Shown piece after piece: positions 7,558-16,975 of a DNA stretch of 64,000 bases. The stretch covers positions 3,658,001 to 3,722,000 of the forward strand of contig NZ_CP189882.1 in assembly GCF_052050035.1 (NCBI RefSeq), in the 5' to 3' direction. Made by a program: the position numbers and the translations under genes. The notes under the pieces were generated by a model. It was not told the DNA's origin. It was given only the letters and a program-made list of their open reading frames with translations, and ran no database searches. Numbering within the stretch: the stretch's first letter is position 1; every line of letters starts with the position of its first letter. Source of the DNA: Symbiopectobacterium purcellii_A. Its GTDB lineage: Bacteria > Pseudomonadota > Gammaproteobacteria > Enterobacterales > Enterobacteriaceae.

Positions 7558-9054
7558 GTGAGTGTTCTTAGCTATTTGCAAAGGGTAGGCCGAGCGCTGA
7601 TGGTGCCAGTGGCGACGTTGCCAGCCGCAGCGATTCTCATGGGGATAGGGTACTGGATCGATCCAAACGGTTGGGGGAGTGAGAGCGCGCTGGCGGCGTT
7701 GCTGATCAAATCCGGCGCCGCAATCATTGAAAACATGGGGGTGCTGTTTGCGGTGGGCATTGCTTACGGCATGTCCAAAGATAAAGACGGTGCTGCGGCG
7801 CTAACCGGGTTCGTCGGTTTTCTGGTGTTGACCACGCTGTGCTCCCCTGCGGCCGTTTCAATGATCCAGCATATCCCGCTGGCGGAAGTGCCTGCGGCGT
7901 TCAGCAAAATCCAAAACCAGTTTATTGGTATTCTGGTCGGTATTATTTCGGCTGAGCTCTACAACCGTTACAGTCATGTCAAATTGCCCGAAGCATTGTC
8001 GTTTTTTAGCGGGCGTCGGCTGGTACCGATCTTGACCTCGTTCCTGATGATCGTTGTTGCCTTCATCTTGATGTATGTCTGGCCAGTGATTTTTAGCGCG
8101 TTGGTCACGCTGGGCGAGCATATCCAGCAGTTGGGATCGGTGGGAGCGGGCGTATACGCGTTCTTCAACCGCCTGCTGATCCCTGTCGGGTTGCACCACG
8201 CGTTAAACTCGGTGTTTTGGTTTGATGTGGCGGGCATTAACGATATCCCTAATTTCCTTGGTGGACAGCAGTCTATTGATGCGGGCAAAGCGGTTGTTGG
8301 TATCACGGGACGCTATCAGGCGGGGTTCTTCCCCATCATGATGTTTGGTTTACCGGGCGCAGCGTTGGCGATTTATCACTGCTCGCGTCCCGAAAACAAA
8401 AGCAAAGTGGCAGGGATTATGATGGCCGCCGCGTTTGCCGCTTTCTTTACCGGGATCACCGAGCCGCTTGAATTTTCGTTTATGTTCGTAGCGCCCGTGC
8501 TGTATGTGCTGCATGCTGTGTTGACTGGGATTTCAGTGTTTATCGCCGCAAGCATGCATTGGATTGCAGGCTTTGGCTTTAGCGCCGGATTGGTCGATAT
8601 GGCGCTCTCTTCGCGCAACCCGCTGGCAACCCAGTGGTATATGCTGATTCCACAAGGGTTGGTGTTCTTTGCTATCTACTATGTGACGTTCCGTTTCACC
8701 ATCAAACGGTTCAACTTGCTAACGCCGGGACGCGAGCAGTCGGTTGATGGCAGCGAGACAGATGGTTTTACGCTGAATCAAAGTGTTGCCGAAAAGACGG
8801 TGAATGATACGACAGCTCTGGCTCAGGGATATTTGGCGGCGCTGGGCGGTAAAGCCAATCTGGTGGGGATCGATGCGTGTATCACACGTCTGCGGCTCAA
8901 TGTGGTGGATTCTGCGCAAGTGCATGAGGCACAGGCAAAACGCTTGGGGGCGGCAGGGGTTATCCGCTTGAATAAACAGAATGTACAAATTGTCGTGGGG
9001 ACTCAGGCAGAAGCGATCGCCACGGCCTTGAAGCAAATCCAAAACGGGCAGTAA
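7558..9054 (+). CDS. nagE: GlcNAc-specific PTS permease, domains IIC-IIB only
   Basis: Imports and phosphorylates N-acetylglucosamine. The GTG at 7558 after GAGAGAGGA gives VSVLSYLQRVGRAL, aligning with the family start; the frame stays open 21 codons upstream. The IIC membrane domain spans roughly residues 1-375 (GLPGAALAIYHC, GITEPLEF). The IIB domain follows a linker, with the phosphorylated Cys in GIDACITRLRL near residue 440. The protein ends after IIB, about 498 residues, and a terminator follows. E. coli NagE continues with a IIA domain to 648. Phosphate must therefore come from a separate IIA, probably Crr. Confidence 0.93.
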   Translation: MSVLSYLQRVGRALMVPVATLPAAAILMGIGYWIDPNGWGSESALAALLIKSGAAIIENMGVLFAVGIAYGMSKDKDGAAALTGFVGFLVLTTLCSPAAVSMIQHIPLAEVPAAFSKIQNQFIGILVGIISAELYNRYSHVKLPEALSFFSGRRLVPILTSFLMIVVAFILMYVWPVIFSALVTLGEHIQQLGSVGAGVYAFFNRLLIPVGLHHALNSVFWFDVAGINDIPNFLGGQQSIDAGKAVVGITGRYQAGFFPIMMFGLPGAALAIYHCSRPENKSKVAGIMMAAAFAAFFTGITEPLEFSFMFVAPVLYVLHAVLTGISVFIAASMHWIAGFGFSAGLVDMALSSRNPLATQWYMLIPQGLVFFAIYYVTFRFTIKRFNLLTPGREQSVDGSETDGFTLNQSVAEKTVNDTTALAQGYLAALGGKANLVGIDACITRLRLNVVDSAQVHEAQAKRLGAAGVIRLNKQNVQIVVGTQAEAIATALKQIQNGQ

Positions 9055-9079
9055 TCATTGTATTGTCCGCGTTGAATGG

Positions 9080-9113
9080 TGCGGCGTGGGGCATTTCTCA
9101 CGCCGCATTTTTT
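9080..9113 (+). terminator. nagE terminator
   Basis: A stem TGCGGCGTG / CACGCCGCA followed by TTTTTT, 25 bp after the stop. It supports the short NagE being the real end of the transcript. Confidence 0.88.
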
Positions 9114-9284
9114 ATCACCGTTGGTATTACAAGATGTTCACTTTCAGTTACCTCATGCGTAATCATCAGCAGTTTTGCTTCTTTCTGTGTATTTCATAAG
9201 ATTTAGTGCAAGTAACTGTTGTGTCCTGCCGTAGCTTATTGGATCATTGCGGGTTATGTGTCGTTTTGCATCGAGGAATCAAGC

Positions 9285-10943
9285 ATGAGTGAGGCAGAAG
9301 CCCGCCCAACCAATTTTATCCGTCAGATCATTGATGAAGATCTGGCGTCTGGAAAACACAGCCTGGTACAAACCCGTTTTCCGCCGGAACCTAATGGCTA
9401 CTTGCATATCGGCCATGCCAAGTCCATTTGCCTCAATTTTGGGGTGGCGAAAGATTACAACGGTCAGTGTAATCTGCGTTTTGATGACACCAACCCGGTG
9501 AAAGAGGATATCGAGTACGTCGAGTCGATCAAGCAGGATGTGCAATGGCTGGGTTTCTCCTGGAGCGGAGAGATTCGCTACTCTTCTGATTATTTTGACC
9601 AGTTGCATCTGTACGCCGTCGAACTGATTGGCAAAGGGCTGGCCTATGTGGACGAACTCTCTCCCGAGCAGATTCGCGAATACCGTGGCACGCTGACCTC
9701 CCCCGGTAAAAACAGTCCTTACCGCGATCGCAGCGTTCAGGAAAACCTGAATCTGTTTGAAAAAATGCGCAATGGTGGATTCGCTGAGGGCACCGCCTGT
9801 CTGCGCGCCAAGATAGACATGGCATCCCCGTTCATTGTGATGCGCGATCCGGTGCTGTACCGCATCAAATTCGCCGAGCACCACCAGACCGGGAAAAAAT
9901 GGTGCATCTATCCCATGTACGATTTCACGCACTGCATTTCCGATGCGCTGGAAGGGATTACGCACTCACTGTGTACGCTGGAGTTTCAGGATAACCGCCG
10001 CCTGTACGATTGGGTGTTGGACAACATAACCATTCCTTGCCATCCGCGCCAGTATGAATTCTCGCGCTTAAACCTGGAATATGCAGTGACGTCCAAACGT
10101 AAACTGAATCAGCTGGTGACGGAAAATGTGGTTGAAGGGTGGGACGATCCCCGTATGCCTACCATCTCCGGCCTGCGCCGCCGTGGTTACATGGCTGCTT
10201 CTGTGCGCGAATTTTGTCGTCGTATCGGCGTGACCAAGCAGGACAATAATGTCGAAATGGCGGCGCTGGAATCCTGCATTCGTGACGATTTGAATGAGCA
10301 TGCACCGCGTGCCATGGCGGTGTTGGATCCGGTAAAAGTGATTATCGAGAACCTGCCAGAAGGCCACGAAGAGTGGGTTTCCATGCCGAATCATCCGAAT
10401 AAGCCGGAAATGGGCACCCGTCAGGTGCCGTTCAGCCGTGAGATTTATATCGATCGTGCCGACTTCCGTGAAGAAGCGAACAAACAGTACAAGCGTCTGG
10501 TGCTGGGTAAAGAAGTGCGCTTGCGCAATGCGTATGTCATCAAGGCTGAACGCGTTGAGAAAGATGAACTGGGTGTTATCACCGCGCTGTATTGCACCTA
10601 TGATGCTGAAACGTTGAGTAAAGACCCGGCTGACGGGCGTAAGGTAAAGGGCGTTATCCATTGGGTTTCTGCCGCACATGCGTTGCCGGCGGAGTTCCGC
10701 CTTTACGATCGCCTGTTCAACGTGCCAAATCCAGGTGCTGCGGATGATTTCCTCGCAACGATCAACCCGGATTCGCTAAAAGTGGCTCAGGGCTTTGTTG
10801 AACCGAGTTTGGCAAAGGCCGAAGTGGAAAAAGCCTATCAGTTTGAACGTGAAGGGTATTTTTGTGCCGATCGTCGTTATTCGAGCGAAACACATCTGGT
10901 GTTTAACCGTACAGTCGGTTTGCGTGATACCTGGGTTGGCTGA
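9285..10943 (+). CDS. glnS: Glutaminyl-tRNA synthetase
   Basis: Charges tRNA-Gln; class I synthetase. The start at 9285 (MSEAEARPTNF) follows GAGGAATC at correct spacing and gives 552 residues (E. coli 554). The HIGH signature is in NGYLHIGHAKS near residue 41 and the KMSKS equivalent is TSKRKL near residue 270. The C-terminal anticodon-binding beta barrels are present. It stands alone between nagE and convergent fur. Confidence 0.97.
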   Translation: MSEAEARPTNFIRQIIDEDLASGKHSLVQTRFPPEPNGYLHIGHAKSICLNFGVAKDYNGQCNLRFDDTNPVKEDIEYVESIKQDVQWLGFSWSGEIRYSSDYFDQLHLYAVELIGKGLAYVDELSPEQIREYRGTLTSPGKNSPYRDRSVQENLNLFEKMRNGGFAEGTACLRAKIDMASPFIVMRDPVLYRIKFAEHHQTGKKWCIYPMYDFTHCISDALEGITHSLCTLEFQDNRRLYDWVLDNITIPCHPRQYEFSRLNLEYAVTSKRKLNQLVTENVVEGWDDPRMPTISGLRRRGYMAASVREFCRRIGVTKQDNNVEMAALESCIRDDLNEHAPRAMAVLDPVKVIIENLPEGHEEWVSMPNHPNKPEMGTRQVPFSREIYIDRADFREEANKQYKRLVLGKEVRLRNAYVIKAERVEKDELGVITALYCTYDAETLSKDPADGRKVKGVIHWVSAAHALPAEFRLYDRLFNVPNPGAADDFLATINPDSLKVAQGFVEPSLAKAEVEKAYQFEREGYFCADRRYSSETHLVFNRTVGLRDTWVG

Positions 10944-10962
10944 GGCCAGCGTTTGACTGAAA

Positions 10963-10993
10963 TGAAAAAACCGCCTGCGTGGGCGGTTTTTTT
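10963..10993 (+). terminator. glnS terminator (bidirectional, shared with fur)
   Basis: AAAAAACCGCC / GGCGGTTTTTTT stem and T-tract between the convergent genes glnS and fur. Confidence 0.88.
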
Positions 10994-11020
10994 ATGGCAT
11001 CAATCAGAAAAGAGCCTGGC

Positions 11021-11467
11021 TTATTTCGGGTCGTGGAGCGTTTCTTCTTCACGGCAGTCGCCCGTACTGCAATGACCATAAAGGTACAAACTGTGGTTAG
11101 TCAGTTTGATGCCGTGTCTGTCTGCGATTTCGCGCTGACGCGCTTCGATAGATTCATCACGGAATTCAATAACGCTTCCGCAATCCAGGCAAATAAGATG
11201 GTCATGGTGGTGTTGCTGTGTCAGCTCGAACACTGACTTACCACCTTCAAAATTATGACGGGTGACAATACCGGCATCGTCAAACTGGTTAAGCACGCGA
11301 TAAACGGTCGCCAGACCGATCTCTTCGCCCATATCTATCAGTTTTTTATATAAATCTTCCGCGCTGACGTGATGACACTCCGGATCCTGCAACACTTCCA
11401 GAATCTTCAGTCTTGGCAGAGTGACTTTCAAGCCGGCCTTCTTTAATGCGGTGTTATTGTCAGTCAT
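11021..11467 (-). CDS. fur: Ferric uptake regulator
   Basis: Iron-responsive repressor and global regulator; binds Fe(II) and the Fur box. It has 148 residues, identical in length to E. coli Fur. The winged helix N-terminal domain (VTLPRLKILEVL, ATVYRVLNQF) is followed by a metal-binding dimerisation domain with HHHDHLICLDC and a C-terminal cysteine pair in HCSTGDC. It lies downstream of fldA on the same strand as in E. coli. The 334-bp gap to fldA holds the fldA terminator and presumably a separate fur promoter. Confidence 0.97.
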   Translation of the reverse strand: MTDNNTALKKAGLKVTLPRLKILEVLQDPECHHVSAEDLYKKLIDMGEEIGLATVYRVLNQFDDAGIVTRHNFEGGKSVFELTQQHHHDHLICLDCGSVIEFRDESIEARQREIADRHGIKLTNHSLYLYGHCSTGDCREEETLHDPK

Positions 11468-11756
11468 GCGGGTTTAGTCCTGTTACTTTCTCGTCGATGG
11501 GGGCAATTAAGCCTATGACATCGGTCGGCTCAAAAATTGTAATGGCGTCTCAATTATAGAACCGCGCATTAAAAATGAAAACCATGGGATGTTAACAATA
11601 CCGTCTCCATAAAGAAAGTGTGCATTCGCGCGCAATCTCTTGTTGTAAAATGGAGAAAATTGATAAACGTACAAAAGCGATGGGTACTATTGTACATGCT
11701 TAGACCGGGAAGTTAAAAAAATGTTTCTATTAATTTAATAGATTTTATCTATTAAT

Positions 11757-11784
11757 AAAGCCCTGACATTGCTATCAGGGCTTT
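11757..11784 (-). terminator. fldA terminator
   Basis: AAAGCCCTGA / TCAGGGCTTT stem directly after the fldA stop, with a short T-rich continuation on the minus strand. The rest of 11468-11756 is AT-rich and shows no further gene that I can support. Confidence 0.75.
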
Positions 11785-11801
11785 ATGTGAAACAGGGGAG
11801 A

Positions 11802-12329
11802 TCAACCCACCAGCGTTTTCAGGTTGAGTTCTTCGCTGATTTGTTTGACCCAAGTACTGACGCGTTCACTGGTCAGCTCAGGTTGGCGATCTTCATCAAT
11901 GGCCAGACCGATGAAATGGTTATCGTCTGCCAGCCCTTTAGACGCTTCGAAATAATAACCTTCGGTTGACCAATTGCCGACGATGGTTGCCCCGCGCGGT
12001 TCAATAATGTCGCGCAGCGTTCCCATCGCGTCACAAAAATATTCTGCGTAATCTTCTTGGTCGCCACAGCCAAACAAGGCAACGATTTTTCCATTGAAAT
12101 CAATTTCTTCCAATGTCGGAAAGAAATCGTCCCAATCACACTGGGCCTCACCATAGTACCAGGTCGGAATGCCAAGCAGCAGGATATCAAACGCTTCAAT
12201 ATCTTCTTTGCTGCTCTTGGCGATGTCATGAACCTCTGCAACATCACTGCCCAGTTGCTGTTGGATTGTCTTGGCAATGTTTTCGGTATTGCCGGTGTCA
12301 CTGCCAAAGAAAATGCCTATGAGTGCCAT
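11802..12329 (-). CDS. fldA: Flavodoxin 1
   Basis: Low-potential FMN electron carrier feeding activation of radical-SAM enzymes and the isoprenoid pathway. It has 175 residues (E. coli 176). FMN phosphate loop GSDTGNTENIA at residues 9-19; aromatic FMN stacking region PTWYYGEAQCDWDDF near 57. It is the usual long-chain flavodoxin paired with fur. Confidence 0.96.
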   Translation of the reverse strand: MALIGIFFGSDTGNTENIAKTIQQQLGSDVAEVHDIAKSSKEDIEAFDILLLGIPTWYYGEAQCDWDDFFPTLEEIDFNGKIVALFGCGDQEDYAEYFCDAMGTLRDIIEPRGATIVGNWSTEGYYFEASKGLADDNHFIGLAIDEDRQPELTSERVSTWVKQISEELNLKTLVG

Positions 12330-12783
12330 GGATAAAATAACCTCTTTATTCTTAATGGTATGGTGCGGTTTATCACCTACATATCAAGTAATAATATCAG
12401 ACGCTGGGGGTGGGAAAAACTTGTATCTTTCCCCAGGCCCAAAGAGGAAATAACCGCTATTAAACAAGGGTATTTATCAGATAGCTCTTTTTCGCCATTT
12501 CGCCAGTTTTTTTAATTACTTTAGCGGCGGCATTGTTAATGTAGGCTTACCTATCTTTTTGAAAAATATAAAAAATAACTAATTTTCAGTGACAGCGTGC
12601 GGTAGATCACGGAGGGAAACTACTAAATATTATTTTAATATTGACGATGAAACGAGAAGGTTCGCCGTGTGCTTGCAGGCGTAAAGCATCGCGCATTTTC
12701 CCCGTTGGGGATTGTTTTAAACCTGATGATTTTTTAAAAAAAGAATAACCCTACCGCACATAATTTATATCTGGAGCTTGCTT
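12330..12783. other. Intergenic region fldA - chemoreceptor
   Basis: About 450 bp without an ORF that I can support. It must carry the fldA promoter on the minus strand and the chemoreceptor promoter on the plus strand. The half next to the receptor is AT-rich. I recognise no operator. Confidence 0.5.
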
Positions 12784-14461
12784 ATGCAATTTTTGAGAAA
12801 TATCGCCATCAGAACGGCAATGTTATGGGTTTTAGGGGTCTTCTGTGTGCTTTGGGGCGGTGTTTCCGTCTACACCATTTTCTCCTTCAAAGAGATGACC
12901 ACGACGTCACAGACCAGTACCTTACTGGTTCATAACATGAATTTAGTCAATCAGGGCAACGATCAATATTTTCGCATGGTAACCCGTTTGGCACGGGTAG
13001 TGGATTGGCGCCGTAGTGGTAAAATACGCTGGCAGATAAAGAACAGGCGTCAGCATTGACGGCATTAAATAATCTGAAATCCGATCTGGCTACCTTCAGC
13101 AGCATCGATCACGCAGGGCTGGATGCCGCGCTGGCTGAAGCGGTGGTGCGCGATTGGGGCAACCTGATTACTCAGGGTGTGGATCCGATGTTTCAAAAGG
13201 CGCAAGCCAACGCGTTGGATGAATATCAGCGTTATGCCAAGGAAACGGTGCCCGCACTGAGTCGTCAATTCGGAGCCTCGGTTAACGCTTTTAACAAGGC
13301 AGGCTCCGATAAATTCGCCGCAGCGGGCGCGCATTTTCAGCACATCACCGCCATTGGCCAAAATATATTACTGACGGGATTGGTTGTAGGACTGCTGCTG
13401 CTGTTTTTCACCGATCGCTATCTGGTGGCCTGTTTGGTTAAACCTCTCGATACGCTTCGCGAGCACTTTAGCGCTATCGCCTCCGGGCAACTTGGCAAAC
13501 CGATTCATGATTTTGGTCGTAACTGTGTGGGGCGTTTCTTGCCGCTATTACGGGATATGCAAACCAGTCTGGCGACGACAGTCAGTACGATCCGTTCCAG
13601 CACGGATGCCATCTACCTTGGCGCCTCCGAGATTGCATCCGGTAATAATGACCTCTCATCGCGTACTGAACATCAGGCTTCTGCACTGAAAGAGACAGCG
13701 GCCAGCATGGAGCAGTTGACGGCAACCGTTAAACAGAATGCGGAAAATGCCAATCACGCGAGCCAGTTGGCGTTGCAAGCATCCAATACGGCGAGAAAAG
13801 GGGGCGAGATCGTCGATAACGTGGTGAAAACCATGGCGGAGATTTCGGGAAGTTCAAAACGCATTGCCGAGATAACCACGGTGATCAACGGTATTGCGTT
13901 CCAGACGAACATTCTGGCACTTAACGCTGCCGTTGAAGCGGCGCGTTCCGGTGAGCAAGGGCGCGGTTTTGCCGTTGTTGCCGGTGAAGTGCGCAGTCTG
14001 GCGCAGCGCAGTGCACAGGCGGCAAAAGAGATCGAAAGATTGATCGCTGAATCCGCACACTGTGTGTGCACGGGCTCCCAGCTGGTTGAAGATGCGGGTG
14101 TTACCATGAGTGACATTGTGCGTGCCGTGACCAATGTGACGGACATCATGGGGGAAATCGCCTCGGCTTCCGGTGAGCAAAGCAAGGGGATTGCACAGGT
14201 TGGACAAGCGGTGGCGGAAATTGACAGCGTAACGCAGCAAAATGCGGCACTGGTGGAGCAGGCGTCTGCGGCAGCGTTGTCATTGGAAGAGCAGGCTGCA
14301 GTGTTTAATCGCACGGTGGCGGTGTTCCAACTGTCTGAATCCGTGGTGCCCGTTGCCGCGCCTTCTGCACCCGTTGCCGCCTTGGCGCGCACTGGAAGTG
14401 GCACAGCAGCCAAAAAGGCGTTGCCACCAGGAAACGATATAGCCAAGCGACTTAATTTTGA

Positions 14462-15378
14462 TTACACCATATGGACTGAGAACAAACTCTCTGTATCGCA
14501 ACCCATCTCTCTTTTTTTGCTTTTTGCTTGTGCCCATTTATGCTCAATTGGGTTAAGATCTGGCGAATATGTAGGCAAATACTCCACCATATACCCTGCA
14601 TCGATGATGACTTGTTGAATATTATAGCCAAGCGACATTATTTTGATAACAGCCAGCTATGCTTCTTTGCCGCATATCAGGGCATAGGATGTAATCATTT
14701 TTAAGTCGGTTGGCTATATGTTTTTTGTGAAAAGTGGCATTGTCCATCATGATTACACTGTTTTTAGGGAGTACTGGGATAAGGACTTGTGTGACCCAGG
14801 CATAGAAAACATCGCTGTTAATATTGATATCAAATAATCCGATAGCAAACAGCGTTGTGCCTAATAAAGCGCCGATAACATTTGTTCTTCCCCTAGCTCC
14901 CCAGTTCTTCAGGCCAAAACACCGTTGACCTTTTGGGGAATAGCCGTGAGTCCGTGGGGCATCGTGTGAAAAACCACTTTCATCAATAAAAACAATAGGT
15001 TTACCTTCTTTTTCATACTGTTGTTTTTTTTGTTGAAATCCCTGCCGGGCGTTTTCGTCGGCTTTCGGATGACGTAGAGTTTTTTTTATAGGTCAATCCC
15101 AGCTTTTTAAGCGCTTGCCAAATGGCCTTCTGACAAACGCCAAAACGCTCTGCACGTTCTTTTTGGTAAGCATCTGGATATTGTTCAACATCTTTTATCA
15201 ACTCGGATTTATCGATCTTTCGCTGACGCGTGGTCGATGCTTTTGACTCTATTTGATTAATCCAACGCGATACAGAGGCAGGGCCAATCCGAAATTGCTT
15301 CGCTGTTTCTCGGATACTCAACCCTTCGTTTTTCCGTGTAGATATCACTTTACGTCTAAAATCAATTGAATAGCTCAT
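14462..15378 (-). pseudogene. IS630 transposase, copy A, interrupted by a MITE
   Basis: The first frame (15013-15378) encodes an HTH segment with GLSIRETAKQF. The second frame, entered by a shift at an A8 run (TATAAAAAAAACTC), carries the DDE residues FIDESGF, MMDNATFH and NPIEHKW. The 92-bp insert at 14625-14716 breaks the second frame between the second D and the E, so this copy cannot make a full enzyme. Confidence 0.85.
14625..14716 (-). mobile_element. 92-bp MITE with IS630-type ends, copy 1 (inside IS630 copy A)
   Basis: Starts TAGCCAAGCGAC and ends GTCGGTTGGCTA, flanked by duplicated TA. It is the reverse orientation of the copies at 23033, 47001 and 47501. The termini match the IS630 ends, so the local IS630 transposase is the likely mobilising enzyme. 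The interior has a CTATGC/GCATAG palindrome and no gene. Confidence 0.9.
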
Positions 15379-15507
15379 TTAAATAATGTAATCAAAATTA
15401 AGTCGTTTAGCTATAACTGGGAACAATTTTAAGCGAGCGATTTACCCATCAATGTCATTGCCAGGGAGGGATGCAGGGCGTCATGGAAGACGCCGGAAAT
15501 TAACGTA

Positions 15508-15795
15508 TCAGGATGAAAGGTCTTTGTCCGCCAACTGCGCCAGCAACATGCGTTCAATTAGTTCACTACGGCTGATGTTCTGCATTTCAGCCAGGCTATT
15601 GAGTGCTTCCACGGCTTCCTCATTAATTTTCAATTCAATGCGACGCAATCCTCGCACTTTGTCACGACGCAATTGATTACGCTTGTTAATGCGAAGCTGT
15701 TCGTCGCGTGAAAGCGGGTTGGTTTTGGGACGACCAGGCCGACGTTCATCCGCGAACAGATCCAACGTGGTACGGTCCGTTTGTTCTTTTGCCAT
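15508..15795 (-). CDS. ybfE: YbfE, small CopG/Arc-like protein
   Basis: A 95-residue basic protein. The start at 15795 gives MAKEQTDRTTLDLF, identical to the start of E. coli YbfE; longer upstream frames are not conserved. The C-terminal half (RRIELKINEEAVEALNSL..SRSELIERML) has a ribbon-helix-helix pattern. E. coli ybfE is LexA-regulated, but I could not see a clear LexA box upstream. Its molecular role is unknown. It sits before ybfF as in E. coli; IS630 copy A ends 95 bp after its stop. Confidence 0.9.
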   Translation of the reverse strand: MAKEQTDRTTLDLFADERRPGRPKTNPLSRDEQLRINKRNQLRRDKVRGLRRIELKINEEAVEALNSLAEMQNISRSELIERMLLAQLADKDLSS

Positions 15796-15962
15796 AGGTA
15801 GTGTTGCTGCAAGGAAGTCTGACCAAAATGCACGCATCGGTTCAGCGTGACATTTTGATGATGTGGTTACTGTGCATAAGGCTGATTCAGCCGTCCCTCT
15901 ACTGCGGGCGCCATCATACCCCAGCGAGGCTGGCGGCGACAATGGGTAACTGCCGCTGATCG

Positions 15963-16742
15963 TTACGGATTATGCGGGGGTTCTTCAAGGAAACGGTGAA
16001 TTGCGCGCAGAACCGCATCGGGTTTTTCTGCATGAACCCAGTGGCCGCTACCCGCAATCACATGCGCCTTGGCATTGGGAAACTGCTGCAATAGCGTTTC
16101 TCGATAGCGGTCATCCAGATAAGGGGATGACGCCTCGCGAATGAACAGGATGGGTTTGCGCCAGGCGGGTACGGTTTCCCAGCCGACAATGTGCTCATAC
16201 TGCTCCCACAGCACCGGGACATTAAAGCGCCACTCGCCCTGCTGGAAGGATTTCAGTAAAAATTGCACCACGCCCTCTTCCTTAAGGTGATGGCGCATGA
16301 TGGCTGCGGCTTCGGTGCGCGTAGTAACGCCCGCAGCGCTAACTGCACGCAGTGCTGCAAAAACGTCATCGTGGCGTCGCAGCTGGTAATCGACCGGCGC
16401 AATATCAATGGCGACGATTTTTTCAATGCGGTCAGGGATCTGTGCACTCAACGCCATGGCGGTTTTCCCTCCCATGGAGTGCCCGATGATAATGGCGTTA
16501 TCGATGGACAATGCATCCAGTAATGCTTTTACATCGCCTGCCATGGCCGGGTAGTTCATTTCCGGCGTACGCGGTGATAATCCGTGATTACGTAAGTCAA
16601 TCTGAATGACATCGTGCTGCTTTTGCAGGTAACGCGCCAGAATGCCCAGATTATCCAGATTACCAAACAGACCGTGAATCAATACGATAGGCAATGTATG
16701 CGTGGGTTGTTGCGCATTTTGCAAGCGATAATTCAATTTCAT
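15963..16742 (-). CDS. ybfF: YbfF, alpha/beta-hydrolase esterase
   Basis: A 259-residue alpha/beta hydrolase; the E. coli protein has acyl-CoA/malonyl-CoA thioesterase-type esterase activity. The oxyanion motif HGLFGNLDN, the nucleophile elbow GHSMGG near residue 89 and the catalytic His in SGHWVHAE near 235 are all present. ATG 16742 (MKLNYRLQ) aligns with the E. coli start; an ATG four codons upstream (16754) is possible, and neither has a strong ribosome site. It is divergent from seqA. Confidence 0.93.
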   Translation of the reverse strand: MKLNYRLQNAQQPTHTLPIVLIHGLFGNLDNLGILARYLQKQHDVIQIDLRNHGLSPRTPEMNYPAMAGDVKALLDALSIDNAIIIGHSMGGKTAMALSAQIPDRIEKIVAIDIAPVDYQLRRHDDVFAALRAVSAAGVTTRTEAAAIMRHHLKEEGVVQFLLKSFQQGEWRFNVPVLWEQYEHIVGWETVPAWRKPILFIREASSPYLDDRYRETLLQQFPNAKAHVIAGSGHWVHAEKPDAVLRAIHRFLEEPPHNP

Positions 16743-16975
16743 GGTGAAGTTCATTCAGAGACACAGGCGCTTAGGGTATCATGACTGCTGCCGATGATGT
16801 TGCCCTGTGGAAAATGAAGACTATGCTTTTTGCAGGTTACAGGTAATGGGGCGAGGGAGCAGATGGGGGATCGTCTGACTTTCGATATTGTTTGTGTAAT
16901 GCCGCTGTTCGGTGGTATTGATTCGCCTATATACTTCTTGCCGATTAATTAGAGTAAAAACAGTACTGGATAAAG

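Larger units (their letters stand above)
14440..15413 (-). mobile_element. IS630-family element, copy A (carries a nested 92-bp MITE)
   Basis: Ends TAGCCAAGCGACTTAATTTT and, at the other side, its imperfect inverted match TAGCTAAACGACTTAATTTT. The TA target is duplicated (14438-14439, 15414-15415), the IS630/mariner hallmark. Without the 92-bp insert plus TA the length is 880 bp, the same as copy C at 33417-34296. Confidence 0.92.
12784..15432 (+). pseudogene. Methyl-accepting chemotaxis protein, frameshifted and split by IS630
   Basis: A transmembrane receptor that controls CheA. TM1 is near residues 10-30; the periplasmic sensor, TM2 (NILLTGLVVGLLLLFF), HAMP and signalling hairpin (FQTNILALNAAVEAARSGE) follow. 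Two lesions are seen. Around 13020-13024 the frame breaks; adding one A to the AAAA run would join the two halves as GKNTLADKE. An IS630 copy sits in a TA at 14438. Removing it and one TA restores GND-NWEQF and a TAA at 15430-15432. NWEQF is a CheR/CheB tether pentapeptide, so the insertion cut the last six codons. Starts from ATG 12784 after GGAG. Confidence 0.9.

Noticed and set aside
11468..11600. A uof-like upstream ORF translationally coupled to fur
   Set aside because: A frame overlapping the fur start is open for a short way but has no ATG, GTG or TTG start with a ribosome site that I could confirm.
13056..14618. A 520-codon frame as one complete chemoreceptor gene
   Set aside because: It lacks the first transmembrane helix, which lies in another frame upstream, and its tail is antisense IS630 sequence. 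It is better described as part of a pseudogene.
15796..15960. LexA box upstream of ybfE
   Set aside because: Expected from E. coli, but no CTG-N10-CAG with a good AT core was found by eye.
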